A stretch of 64,000 nt of DNA from Acidobacteria bacterium UBA2994. GTDB lineage: Bacteria > Acidobacteriota > Vicinamibacteria > Vicinamibacterales > UBA8438. The translations under genes were made by a program, and so were the position numbers. This document shows positions 44,054-52,678 of this stretch, one piece after another. A model generated the notes under the pieces. That model saw only the letters and a list, made by a program, of their open reading frames with translations, made no database searches and had not been told where the DNA came from. Position 1 is the stretch's first letter. Each line of letters begins with the position of its first letter. The stretch lies in contig DEAA01000044.1 of assembly GCA_002346545.1 (NCBI GenBank), positions 92,709 through 156,708 of the forward strand, in the 5' to 3' direction.

Positions 44054-46906
44054 GTGCTCAGACCTGATGCCCGACGCTGGTTCTTTCTCGTCTGCCCAAC
44101 GCTGTTGACCGTGCTACTGGTCACGGGCTGCGACACCCCATCCCCGCCGGTCGAGCCTACGCCGACCAGCACCTTTCCCGAGCTGGCCCACGAACGCTAC
44201 ACCCTGGACAACGGACTCGAGGTGGTGCTCCACGAGGACCACTCCGATCCGATCGTGGCCGTGGCCACCATCGTCCACGTGGGTTCGAGCCGCGAACGAC
44301 TCGGCCGCACCGGATTTGCGCACTTTTTCGAGCACATGTCGTTCAACGACTCGGAGAACGTCCCACGCGGCGCCAATCGAAAGCTAATCCCCGAACTGGG
44401 TGGCACCCGCAACGGCGGTACCAGCCAGGACATGACCATCTACTACGAGGTGGTACCCAAGGACGCGTTCGAGAAGATCCTCTGGATCGACTCTGACAGG
44501 CTCGGCTTCATGATCAACACCGTAACCGAGGCCGCCCTGGAACGTGAGAAACAGGTCGTCAAGAACGAGAAGCGGCAGCGGGTCGACAACGCGCCCTACG
44601 GCCACACCCGAGCCGTCCAACAGGCAGCACTCTATCCCGAAAATCATCCGTATCACTGGACCGTGGTCGGGTCGCTCGACGACCTGCAGAGCGCTACGCT
44701 TGAAGACGTGCAGTCGTTCTACACACGGCTCTACGGCGCCAACAACGCCACGCTCGTGATTGCCGGAGACATCGAGATCGGGGAAACGAAGCGGCTGGTC
44801 GAATACTGGTTCAGCGAGATCCGGCAGGGTCCCACGGTGACCGCACCCTACCCGCAGCCGGTCTATCTCAAGGCCACGCGGTCGCTGATGTACGAAGACA
44901 CATTCGCTACCCTGCCTGAGCTGCAGTTGGTCTTCCCCACCGTTGAGCAATTTCACGAGGACCACTACACGCTAGACCTACTGGCGAGCCTGCTGGCTGA
45001 CAGCCGAGAGTCGCCGCTCTATCAGGTGGTCGTGGAGGAGCAGCGGCTGGCGCCGGCTGTTGTGGTTGGACATCGTGCGGCCGAGATCGCCGGCGAGCTC
45101 GTGTTCAGGGTGCGCGCCGGCGGCGACACCGACCTCGACAGCGTCGTGGTCGCCGTCGACGAGGCCCTCGCCAGATTCGAGCAGGGCGGCATCGACGCCG
45201 AGGCACTGGCACGGGTCAAAGTGCAGGCCGAACGTAGCCTGCACGAACGGATCGGCAGCGTGCTCGACAAGGCGTTCGAGCTGGCGGAAGGGAACGAGTT
45301 CGCCGGCGACCCCAACCACATCGCCACCATCGCGGACCGGACTGAAGCGGTGACCGCCGAGGAAATCATGGGGGCGTACCAGCGGTACATCAAGGACCGG
45401 CCGCGCATCATGACCAGCTTCGTGCCGCGCGGTCGCCCGGAGCTGGCGCTCGAGGGCGCCGAACGGGCCCGCGTGGTCGAAGAGGAGATTCTCCAGGGCG
45501 CCGAGGCCGAGGTCAGCCAGGGTGAAGAAGCGCGCTACCGCCGCACGCCAACCGAGGCGGACCGGTCGGAGCCGCCACTGGGTGACCCGCCGCTCGCCAG
45601 CGCCCCGGAGGTCTGGCAGAGTCGGCTCGACAACGGTCTGGAGCTGTACGGCATCGAGCATCGCGAGAGCGAGCTCGTCGAGTTCGATCTCACGATCCCC
45701 GGAGGCCAACTGCAGGATCCAGACGGCAGAACGGGCGTGGCCGGACTACTCGCCTCGCTCTTGCAGGAAGGCACCGCCCGCCGCTCGCCGGCCGAACTCG
45801 AGGCAGCCATCGATCTGCTGGGCGCGCGGATCAACATCTCGGCCGGTCGGGAAACAATTCGCCTGAGCGGCAGCACGCTGGCCCGGACGTTCGAGCAGAC
45901 GATGACTCTGGTCGGCGAGATGCTCCTCAGGCCGCGGTGGGACGAGGATGAATTCGAACGTCTCACCCGAGAACTGGCTACGCGCTTAAAGGACCGAGAG
46001 TCGAGCCCGCCTGCCATCGCCAGCGACGTCTTCTATCGCCTGCTCTATGGCGACGACCACGCATTCGGTACGCCGCCGGCCGGCACCCCGGCAACGACTG
46101 CCAACATCACCCTGGCCAACCTGCAGAATTACTACGAACGTGTGTTCTCGCCGTCGCTCGCAACCTTCCACGTGGCCGGCGCCGTGAATCGGCAAGACGT
46201 AGAGGGTGCTCTCGCGGAGCTGAGCACGGACTGGGCGTCAAAACCGGTTGATCAGCCGCCGCAGCCAACCCCAACATCGGCCGAGTCGGGTCGCATCTAC
46301 TTCGTGGACGTGCAAGACGCCAAGCAATCCGTACTGATGGCTGGCCGGCTGGCGCTGTCGGCGGAAGACGACGAGTGGATCCGACTGGACTTCGCCAACG
46401 AGCGGATCGGCGGCAGCTCGAGCGGACGGCTGTTCCAGCTACTCCGGATCGAGAAGGGCTATACCTACGGAGCACGGTCAAGCATCGGCACCACGCGCGA
46501 AATAGCACCCTGGGTGGCACAAACGAGCGTCAGAGCCAACGTCACCCTCGAGTCGCTGAGCTTGCTACAAAACCAGATTCGCAACTACGCCGACACGTTC
46601 ACCGAATCGGACGTAACTGTCACCACAAACCAGGTAATCAAGGGCAACACTCGCGCATTCGAGTCACTCGGCGCCAAGCTAGGGCTACTGCGACAAATGA
46701 GCCGGCTGGGCAAGCCGGCTGACTTTGTCGAGCGGGATCAGGAGACACTGCTCTCGATGACGCTCACCGACTTCCGCGAAACGATTACGACACACTTGGA
46801 CGAGGACCAGATGATCTACGTCGTGGTGGGGGACGCCGAGACCCAGCTCAGCCAGATTGCCGAGCTAGGCTTGGGTGAACCGGTCGAGGTGAGTCACGAC
46901 CGGTAG
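44054..46906 (+). CDS. M16 family zinc metallopeptidase, two-repeat lipoprotein
   Basis: 950 aa. A lipoprotein signal ends LVTGC26. The first M16 half has the inverted zinc motif H90-FF-E93-H94 and the downstream EAALEREKQVVKNE segment containing the third ligand. The second half (about 520-950) keeps the fold but lacks the HxxEH motif, as in pitrilysin-type two-domain enzymes. It degrades peptides in a closed chamber at the outer or inner membrane. GGAG 5 nt upstream supports the GTG at 44054; the frame runs open to 43826, antisense to the neighbouring gene. Only 32 nt separate it from the divergent quinoprotein start, so their promoters must overlap. Confidence 0.93.
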   Translation: MLRPDARRWFFLVCPTLLTVLLVTGCDTPSPPVEPTPTSTFPELAHERYTLDNGLEVVLHEDHSDPIVAVATIVHVGSSRERLGRTGFAHFFEHMSFNDSENVPRGANRKLIPELGGTRNGGTSQDMTIYYEVVPKDAFEKILWIDSDRLGFMINTVTEAALEREKQVVKNEKRQRVDNAPYGHTRAVQQAALYPENHPYHWTVVGSLDDLQSATLEDVQSFYTRLYGANNATLVIAGDIEIGETKRLVEYWFSEIRQGPTVTAPYPQPVYLKATRSLMYEDTFATLPELQLVFPTVEQFHEDHYTLDLLASLLADSRESPLYQVVVEEQRLAPAVVVGHRAAEIAGELVFRVRAGGDTDLDSVVVAVDEALARFEQGGIDAEALARVKVQAERSLHERIGSVLDKAFELAEGNEFAGDPNHIATIADRTEAVTAEEIMGAYQRYIKDRPRIMTSFVPRGRPELALEGAERARVVEEEILQGAEAEVSQGEEARYRRTPTEADRSEPPLGDPPLASAPEVWQSRLDNGLELYGIEHRESELVEFDLTIPGGQLQDPDGRTGVAGLLASLLQEGTARRSPAELEAAIDLLGARINISAGRETIRLSGSTLARTFEQTMTLVGEMLLRPRWDEDEFERLTRELATRLKDRESSPPAIASDVFYRLLYGDDHAFGTPPAGTPATTANITLANLQNYYERVFSPSLATFHVAGAVNRQDVEGALAELSTDWASKPVDQPPQPTPTSAESGRIYFVDVQDAKQSVLMAGRLALSAEDDEWIRLDFANERIGGSSSGRLFQLLRIEKGYTYGARSSIGTTREIAPWVAQTSVRANVTLESLSLLQNQIRNYADTFTESDVTVTTNQVIKGNTRAFESLGAKLGLLRQMSRLGKPADFVERDQETLLSMTLTDFRETITTHLDEDQMIYVVVGDAETQLSQIAELGLGEPVEVSHDR

Positions 46907-46915
46907 ACCGGCACC

Positions 46916-47635
46916 CTACTCGATCGCCAAAAGCTCAACCTCGAAGAGGAGCGCGGCGTTGCCGGGGATGCCGGGACGGCCCTGGGGACCGTAGGCGAGG
47001 TCGGGCGGGCAGATGAGCTTGCTCTTTCCGCCGACAGCGATCTGTTGCAGTCCCTCGGTCCAGCAGGGAATGACCTGGCTCAAGCCGAAGGTCGCAGGCT
47101 CACCGCGGTCGACCGAGCTGTCGAACACGGTGCCGTCCCGGAGGGTGCCGTGGTAGTGGACCCGGACAGTGTCGGCGGCGGTGGGGGTGGTGCCGGTCCC
47201 GGCCGTCATCTCCTGGATGACGATGCCCGAGTCGGTGCGCACCGCACCAGCGATGGCCGCCTGCTCCTCGATAAAGGCATTCGCCAGCTCGAGCTCGCCC
47301 TCGGAGGCGACGGCGACCCGGGCCTCCACGAAGCCCTGGATCTGCGGGCCGAACTCGTTCAGCGCGACCAACGCTTCTGCACCCAGCACCGCATCACTTA
47401 GCCCGCGCTGCACGTAGGCGAGCTCGTCGGCCGTCAGTCCGGCCGGTATCACGTTCTGGGCCAGCGCCTGCCCCAATGCGTTCAGAATCCGCTGGTCGTC
47501 GGTTTCGGGCACGCCGTCCGACATCGGCGCGGACGAAGATCCACCCAAGCCGGCGCCCCCGGTTCCGCCCTGACCACACGCGATCAGGAAACAGCCGGCG
47601 GCAATCAGAAGAATCATGGAAAGTGCGGTCCGCAT
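46916..47635 (-). CDS. FKBP-type peptidyl-prolyl isomerase lipoprotein (Mip-like)
   Basis: 239 aa. Lipobox LIAC20. An N-terminal helical dimerisation domain (about 45-130) is followed by an FKBP domain (about 135-239) with VRVHYHGTLRDGTVFDSS, EPATFGLSQVIPCW, LICPPDLAYG and the final LLFEVELL. It speeds proline isomerisation in envelope protein folding. AAAGGAA precedes the ATG. It converges on the M16 gene with a 9-nt gap. Confidence 0.94.
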   Translation of the reverse strand: MRTALSMILLIAAGCFLIACGQGGTGGAGLGGSSSAPMSDGVPETDDQRILNALGQALAQNVIPAGLTADELAYVQRGLSDAVLGAEALVALNEFGPQIQGFVEARVAVASEGELELANAFIEEQAAIAGAVRTDSGIVIQEMTAGTGTTPTAADTVRVHYHGTLRDGTVFDSSVDRGEPATFGLSQVIPCWTEGLQQIAVGGKSKLICPPDLAYGPQGRPGIPGNAALLFEVELLAIE

Positions 47636-47672
47636 GGCTGGTTCCTTTCGGGAGAATCGCGACGCTGAAGCG

Positions 47673-47688
47673 CGCCGCGATCGCGGCG
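47673..47688. repeat. 16-bp perfect palindrome upstream of the FKBP gene
   Basis: CGCCGCGATCGCGGCG, centred 45 nt upstream of the FKBP ATG on the minus strand. It could be an operator, or chance in GC-rich DNA. The surrounding 292-nt interval shows no gene. Confidence 0.35.
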
Positions 47689-47927
47689 AGTGTGGCCGGA
47701 TCTTACGTCTTTCCGGGCGCCGAGGTCACGTCTTCTAAGCTCGTCGGCGGCAAACGCCAAGCGGGTCTTAGCCGCCGGATAAACAGATGCTTTTGACCTA
47801 GCTGCGACAGACCGCGAATCGCCCAGGTCGGAACGCACTGCCGACGCCAGCTGCGGCAAGTCGCCGAGGGGAATGATTGCCGACGACCACCGATTAGGAC
47901 CACGGACAGCCGTAGCGGGACGCTATC

Positions 47928-48512
47928 TCAGGAGATCGCGGCCTGGGCGCTGCGTCCGCGGAACCACTGTATCGCGACATAGAGCAGGACGGCGCCGAGC
48001 AGAACGGCCCCCACCAGCGGGTAGTTCTCTTGGAGCGCCTCGAGGGCGCGGTCACCCAGCCGGACGGCCAGATACGCTTCAGCACTGAACCGGATCATCC
48101 GGGCCACGAAGACAGCCGCCACGAAACGAGGCCACGGCATGCCGACTAGGCCCGCCACCAACATGAACACCTTGGTAGGAAAGGGCGGCGGCGCGAGCAA
48201 CGCCACCGTCACGGCCGCCACGTCGTTTTCGCGAACCTTGGCGGTCACCCGCTCGACCTTCTCCGGGTCGAGCCGCCGCACCGCAACCTCTCCGCCGGTC
48301 CGGCCGATCCGGTAGAGCACCAGACAGCCTAGGGTGGAACCCACGGACGCGATGAACGCCACCAGGAGAAAGAACGACGGCTGCTGCCAGGCCAGCAGCA
48401 TCAAGACGATGTCGACCCCACCGGGCAGCGGGATCCCGGCCGAATCGAACATGGCGATCAGAAACAGCCCGGGGAGACCGAGGGTCAGCAGACTATCGCG
48501 CAATGCGTCCAT
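47928..48512 (-). CDS. DedA family membrane protein (VTT domain)
   Basis: 194 aa with about five membrane segments. The DedA/VTT pattern is visible: GIPLPGGVDIVL near residue 27, a small-residue segment (VGSTLGCLVLYRIGRTGGE) and PPFPTKVFMLVAGLVGMPWPRF near 107. DedA proteins are implicated in undecaprenyl phosphate or lipid translocation and membrane homeostasis. It is transcribed alone from a minus-strand TATAAT box 32 nt before the ATG. Confidence 0.88.
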   Translation of the reverse strand: MDALRDSLLTLGLPGLFLIAMFDSAGIPLPGGVDIVLMLLAWQQPSFFLLVAFIASVGSTLGCLVLYRIGRTGGEVAVRRLDPEKVERVTAKVRENDVAAVTVALLAPPPFPTKVFMLVAGLVGMPWPRFVAAVFVARMIRFSAEAYLAVRLGDRALEALQENYPLVGAVLLGAVLLYVAIQWFRGRSAQAAIS

Positions 48513-48544
48513 GAAAACGATGACCAGGTCGAGGTGACGGCGAG

Positions 48545-48550
48545 ATTATA
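48545..48550 (-). promoter_or_regulatory. Promoter of the DedA gene
   Basis: On the minus strand TATAAT (48550-48545) is preceded at 17 nt by ACGACA (48573-48568), a 4/6 match to TTGACA. It is the best complete -35/-10 pair seen in the window. Confidence 0.45.
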
Positions 48551-48725
48551 GTCCTGCCGACCCTCCGTGTCGTGATATTCTAGAGGCTGGAAATCGAGCT
48601 GGCCCCGGGTGGTTGGACCTCGGAGCCGATGGGTCTTCCAACACGCTTTCCCCACAGCGCGTCGCTCTTGACAGACCCCTACGTCTGCTCCGGCAGGGCC
48701 TCATCTCGCCACAGGAGGTGCGTAT

Positions 48726-48980
48726 ATGGCAACACGCGGACGACCGACTCAGCAGAAACGGCAACGTGAGCGCGCCCGGCAGGAACAGCGCAAGATAAAG
48801 GACGCGCGCCGACAAGAGGCCAAGGAGCGGCGCGATGCCGCCCCGCCGCCGCCGCCCGGAACCGATCCAGACCTGGACGGTATCGTGGCGGGTCCCCAGC
48901 CCATGAGCGACTGGCAGATCGAGGGCCTCGCGGAGTTCGAACCGAAGGACGACGAAGAAGAAGAGGCCGTCACCCAGTAG
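48726..48980 (+). CDS. Small highly charged protein, unknown function
   Basis: 84 aa in three blocks: a very basic, probably helical N-terminus (residues 4-38, Arg/Lys/Gln/Glu), a PPPPP linker (40-44), and an acidic C-terminus ending DDEEEEA. A perfect AGGAGG (48713-48718) at good spacing shows it is translated efficiently. The basic helix suggests nucleic acid or ribosome binding (inference). No family is recognised. It is followed by about 150 nt without genes. Confidence 0.75.
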   Translation: MATRGRPTQQKRQRERARQEQRKIKDARRQEAKERRDAAPPPPPGTDPDLDGIVAGPQPMSDWQIEGLAEFEPKDDEEEEAVTQ

Positions 48981-49129
48981 GCGCAGGTCAGCGGCGGCCC
49001 GACCACCCGCCACTCGGTCGTCCTGGCGAAACGCCACCATCGGAGTGACCAGGGTCGCCTGACGGGCCTGGAAATACGACGCCAACGCTGTTCGCATTGA
49101 GCGATGTCTCGAGCAGGTGCATAAAGTCC

Positions 49130-50968
49130 TCACTCGCTGGCGCGGACAACTTCGTCAATCGAAGCGACCGCGATCGGATGATAGCCTGGCCGTGCGCGCT
49201 CGTAGATAGCGGCCGCACGGACGCGCCCTTCCGGCGTCGTGACGAGCTTGTCGTAGAGTGGTTTAATCAGTTTCCGTCGACCAATTTCGACGAGATACCG
49301 CTCGAGCCGTGACCAAGCCGGCTCGTACTGGTTGCAGACAGCGATCAGCAGCCAGGCGTGCGCCACCTCCGCGTTGCCAACCTCGGTGAGTCCGAAGGCA
49401 GCATCAAGCTCGCCAAGCTGAGCGGCCGACAGATTGGGCGGGAGCGAACGGAGAAAGTGGAGCCACTCCTGCGTGGTCCACTCCGCGGCGGACAATGTCG
49501 ACGCCTCCCGCTCGCCCGCGACCCACTCGCCCGCCAAGGTAGCCACCCGGACGAGCATGTCCGACTCGCTTGTGGGCGCGTCATCCGGCAATCCCGCCTC
49601 TTCGATCCATCGTTCGACATCGATCGCGGCACGTATGTCGGCATCCTCGAGGTGCTCGTCGAGGTAGGTGACGAAATCGGCTGTGGCGATGCTCTGGAAC
49701 GCGAAGTGGTCGAAGTAGCCGCGCAAGAACCGGTCGAAACGCTCCCGACCCGTCACCTCTTCAATCCGTCGAAGAAACAGCTCTCCCTTCAAATACGGCA
49801 CCTGGGTAAAACCGTCGTCGGGATCGCGTCCGGTAAGGTCGACGTGCAGCACCTGATCGGCAGGCGGAAGCCGATCCAGTTCCTCGGCGAGGGTCTGCCA
49901 GTCGAGCGTCGCCTCCATCGCCACCCGCTCGGGTCCGAAAACCGCCTCAAGGATCCGGCGCTCCAGATACACCGTAAACCCTTCGTTCAGCCAGAAGTCG
50001 CGCCAGCTGGCATTGGTCACCAGGTTGCCCGACCAGGAGTGCGCTAGCTCGTGTGCGACCAAACCCACCAGGCTCTTGTCTCCGGCGATCACGGTCGGAG
50101 TGGCGAAGGTCAGCCTCGGGTTCTCCATACCACCAAACGGAAAACTCGGCGGCAGGACCAGCAGGTCGTAGCGCTCCCACCGATACGGTCCGTAGAGCCG
50201 CTCGGTTGCCACCATCATCGCTTCGGTGTCGTCGAACTCGGCCGCGGCGGCTTCGACCACCGACGGCTCGGCCCACACCCCGGTCCGGTGGCTCATAGCC
50301 CGGAACTCGAGAGCGCCGACGGCCAGAGCGATCAAATACGACGGAATCGACTGCCGCATCTCGAACCGGAACTCACCATCGGACGGCGCGTCGAGATCGG
50401 TGTCCGCGCTCATCACCGCGCGGAGGGCAGGCGGCGTACGAACCGTGGCGGTGTAGGTCACCCGGACTCCGGGCGTGTCCTGCAGCGGGATCCAGCTGCG
50501 GGCGTGGATGGCCTGCGACTGCGTGAACATGAACGGATGCTCACCGCCGGCGGTTTGTGACGGCTCCAGCCACTGGACCCCCGAGGCCCCCACGCTGGTG
50601 CGATAACTGATACGCACTCGTGTGGCATCGGCGTCCAGGGTGATCCGGAGCCCCGCACCAAGCACCGGGTCCGCCTCGCCGAGGATGAACGCGGCCGCAC
50701 GCCAAGTCCCGTCGGCGCTCGACTGCTCCACCGAGCTGACGGTCAGATCCCTCGTGTCGAGCCGGAGCTCGGCGGCGTCTGGCACGACTCGCTCGACCTG
50801 CAGCGTGGCGCTACCCTCCAGGGTCCGATCGTCGAAGCGCACGTCCCAGTCGAGGTCGAGGTGACGAACGACGATCTGGTCCGGGGTAGCGTAGGAGTGG
50901 GCATCAGATCCGTGCGGCATGATGGCATCCGATTCGAAAGGAGTCGTCGCCTGGCGATCACAGGACAT
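49130..50968 (-). CDS. M1 family aminopeptidase (leukotriene A4 hydrolase-like)
   Basis: About 612 aa. The N-terminal beta domain begins with HSYATPDQIVVRHLDLDWDV, as in LTA4 hydrolase-like M1 enzymes. The exopeptidase motif is GGMENP, the zinc motif is HELAH with the third ligand Glu in NEGFT, and the C-terminal armadillo-like domain (about 440-612) is present. It removes N-terminal residues from peptides. The start is uncertain: ATG at 50968 or 50920 (both lack a good ribosome binding site); the frame is open to 51100. No signal peptide is evident. Divergent from trxA. Confidence 0.92.
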   Translation of the reverse strand: MSCDRQATTPFESDAIMPHGSDAHSYATPDQIVVRHLDLDWDVRFDDRTLEGSATLQVERVVPDAAELRLDTRDLTVSSVEQSSADGTWRAAAFILGEADPVLGAGLRITLDADATRVRISYRTSVGASGVQWLEPSQTAGGEHPFMFTQSQAIHARSWIPLQDTPGVRVTYTATVRTPPALRAVMSADTDLDAPSDGEFRFEMRQSIPSYLIALAVGALEFRAMSHRTGVWAEPSVVEAAAAEFDDTEAMMVATERLYGPYRWERYDLLVLPPSFPFGGMENPRLTFATPTVIAGDKSLVGLVAHELAHSWSGNLVTNASWRDFWLNEGFTVYLERRILEAVFGPERVAMEATLDWQTLAEELDRLPPADQVLHVDLTGRDPDDGFTQVPYLKGELFLRRIEEVTGRERFDRFLRGYFDHFAFQSIATADFVTYLDEHLEDADIRAAIDVERWIEEAGLPDDAPTSESDMLVRVATLAGEWVAGEREASTLSAAEWTTQEWLHFLRSLPPNLSAAQLGELDAAFGLTEVGNAEVAHAWLLIAVCNQYEPAWSRLERYLVEIGRRKLIKPLYDKLVTTPEGRVRAAAIYERARPGYHPIAVASIDEVVRASE

Positions 50969-51078
50969 CGACACGCCCCGACGAACAGTGCGAGAACGAT
51001 CCGGTGCAGAGCCGAGCACCCCATCGTGGTCAGGATACCAGCGGGCCCGGACGGTTGGGGTACACTGAGGGATGGCGC

Positions 51079-51117
51079 GAGACGTTGTGGGATCTCCCAC
51101 AGCGGTGTAAGCGTCTC
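51079..51117. promoter_or_regulatory. Nested inverted repeats upstream of trxA
   Basis: TGTGGGA-TC-TCCCACA (51086-51101) is a 7-bp-arm palindrome, flanked by outer arms GAGACG (51079-51084) and CGTCTC (51112-51117). It lies 53 nt before the trxA ATG, between divergent genes. A transcription factor operator or a 5' leader hairpin of trxA are both plausible. Confidence 0.42.
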
Positions 51118-51169
51118 AAGAACGAGAAGCGGAGACGCGCCTAGGTAGCCAGGGGAAGGAGAACGGACG

Positions 51170-51520
51170 ATGGCTTCGGAGCATACGCTGACGTTCACCG
51201 ATGCTGATTTCGAGCAGGCGGTGTTGCAGTCCGACAAGCCGGTGCTGGTGGATTTCTGGGCCGAGTGGTGCGGCCCGTGCCGGATGATTGCGCCGGCCGT
51301 CGAAGAACTGGCAGACGATTACGACGGTCGCGTGGCGGTGGGCAAGCTGAACATCGATGAGAACCCGAACACGCCGACGCAGTTTGGGGTGAGGTCGATC
51401 CCCACGCTGTTGCTCTTCAAGGGCGGCGAGGTAGTCGAAGCCACCGTTGGCGTGGCCGGGAAGGAACAGCTGGCTGCTCTGCTCGACAAGCACGCTGGCC
51501 AGAGCGCCGCCAGCGCGTAA
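51170..51520 (+). CDS. trxA: Thioredoxin
   Basis: 116 aa. The active site is W33-C34-G-P-C37 and the cis-proline lies in RSIPTLLLF. It reduces protein disulfides, and would supply electrons to the peroxiredoxin encoded at 12618. AAGGAG (51156-51161) 8 nt upstream marks the start. A terminator follows, so it is monocistronic. Upstream inverted repeats suggest regulation. Confidence 0.97.
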   Translation: MASEHTLTFTDADFEQAVLQSDKPVLVDFWAEWCGPCRMIAPAVEELADDYDGRVAVGKLNIDENPNTPTQFGVRSIPTLLLFKGGEVVEATVGVAGKEQLAALLDKHAGQSAASA

Positions 51521-51548
51521 CCCCTACCTGCCGGCTCCATGTTCACGG

Positions 51549-51580
51549 AAGGCCCGCTCTTCAGAGCGGGCCTTCGCTTT
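51549..51580 (+). terminator. Hairpin terminator of trxA
   Basis: AAGGCCCGCT (51549-51558) and AGCGGGCCTT (51565-51574) form a 10-bp perfect stem with loop CTTCAG, followed by CGCTTT. The gene beyond is convergent, so the hairpin may serve both directions. Confidence 0.75.
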
Positions 51581-51613
51581 GTACGAATCTCACCGTCCCA
51601 AAGCCAGACGCAC

Positions 51614-52612
51614 TCAGAAGACGTCCAGGTCCCGGCCGTAGAATACCTCCCCGTCGAAGCTCAGACGGACCTGCTCGACCATTTCCACGTCCGTGTCGCC
51701 GCTCAGATGCAGCTGGTGGGTGAGGATCACCATGCCCACACCCGCCTCGGCCGCGATCTGACCGACCTTGACGGCCGAGGTGTGGAACGTGCCGTGATAT
51801 TGCTGCGTGGGCGCCTCACGCTCGCGCAACCCCGAGGCACCGTAGGCCTCGTGCACCAACACGTCCGCCCCGCGCGCAATCTCAGCGAGTTCGTCGAACG
51901 GACCGGTGTCTCCCGAGATCACGATGGTGCGGTCGTTGGTGGTCAACTTGTAGCCGAAGGCGTACTCCCAGGTACCATGTGGCACCGCGAACGCCTCCAC
52001 CCGGATGGCCTCATCCTCGTAAACCACGCCTGGGCTAATCTCTTGCGGCTCGACGACGAGCAGGTCCCGGCGCAGCTGTTCCGGGCCCTCGACCCGCACC
52101 CGAATGTCTTCGCTGAAGGCGTCGAGAAGCGAGTCGGTCATCTCTCTGAGCCCCGGTGGGCCGAAGGTCTGGAGCGGCGCGGCGCGACCCAGTACCCAGG
52201 GGGACAGGATGAGGTCGGGATAACCGAGGGTGTGGTCCGAGTGGAGGTGGGTAAAGAACGCAATCCGCAGGTTCTGCGGCTGCAGTGCCGTGAGCCCGCT
52301 CACGATGGCGCCGGCTGCCGCCCGCCGGACGACACCGGGACCTGCGTCGACCAGATAGGCGGTACCGCCAGCCACCACCGCGGTAGCGGGTCCGAAGCGG
52401 CCCGGCTCGGCCCCCGGGGTCCCTGTGCCAAGCATGATGATCCAGGTCCGCGACGGGTCGCGGGCCTCGGTCTCGGCCGGCGTCACCGGCAGCTCGACCC
52501 GCTCGGGCGGCGGGGAAGAAGCTCCGCTGTCGCCGGAAGGTACCGCCGTGCAGCCCAGACCGGCTAGGAGCCCCAGGACCGTCACCAATCCGGCCGTTCG
52601 TGGTGTTCGCAT
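51614..52612 (-). CDS. MBL-fold metallo-hydrolase lipoprotein (RNase Z/arylsulfatase-like)
   Basis: 332 aa. A lipoprotein signal ends GLGC21. The metallo-beta-lactamase motif HLHSDH, a GDTGPFDEL segment and an ILTHQLH near the C-terminus supply the di-metal ligands. The arrangement resembles RNase Z/cyclic phosphodiesterase/arylsulfatase-type MBL proteins; export excludes tRNA processing. The substrate is unknown. The ATG at 52612 lies 7 nt after a perfect TATAAT on the minus strand, with no ribosome binding site. Confidence 0.9.
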   Translation of the reverse strand: MRTPRTAGLVTVLGLLAGLGCTAVPSGDSGASSPPPERVELPVTPAETEARDPSRTWIIMLGTGTPGAEPGRFGPATAVVAGGTAYLVDAGPGVVRRAAAGAIVSGLTALQPQNLRIAFFTHLHSDHTLGYPDLILSPWVLGRAAPLQTFGPPGLREMTDSLLDAFSEDIRVRVEGPEQLRRDLLVVEPQEISPGVVYEDEAIRVEAFAVPHGTWEYAFGYKLTTNDRTIVISGDTGPFDELAEIARGADVLVHEAYGASGLREREAPTQQYHGTFHTSAVKVGQIAAEAGVGMVILTHQLHLSGDTDVEMVEQVRLSFDGEVFYGRDLDVF

Positions 52613-52619
52613 GGGCCGG

Positions 52620-52625
52620 ATTATA
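52620..52625 (-). promoter_or_regulatory. -10 box of the MBL hydrolase, leaderless
   Basis: A perfect TATAAT on the minus strand, separated by exactly 7 nt (CCGGCCC) from the ATG at 52612. Initiation at the usual distance would fall on the A of the start codon. Confidence 0.5.
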
Positions 52626-52678
52626 GCTGTGGGTTTTGTGCGGTATCCTGAGTGCTACTAGCGTTGAGGAGCCGCGCG

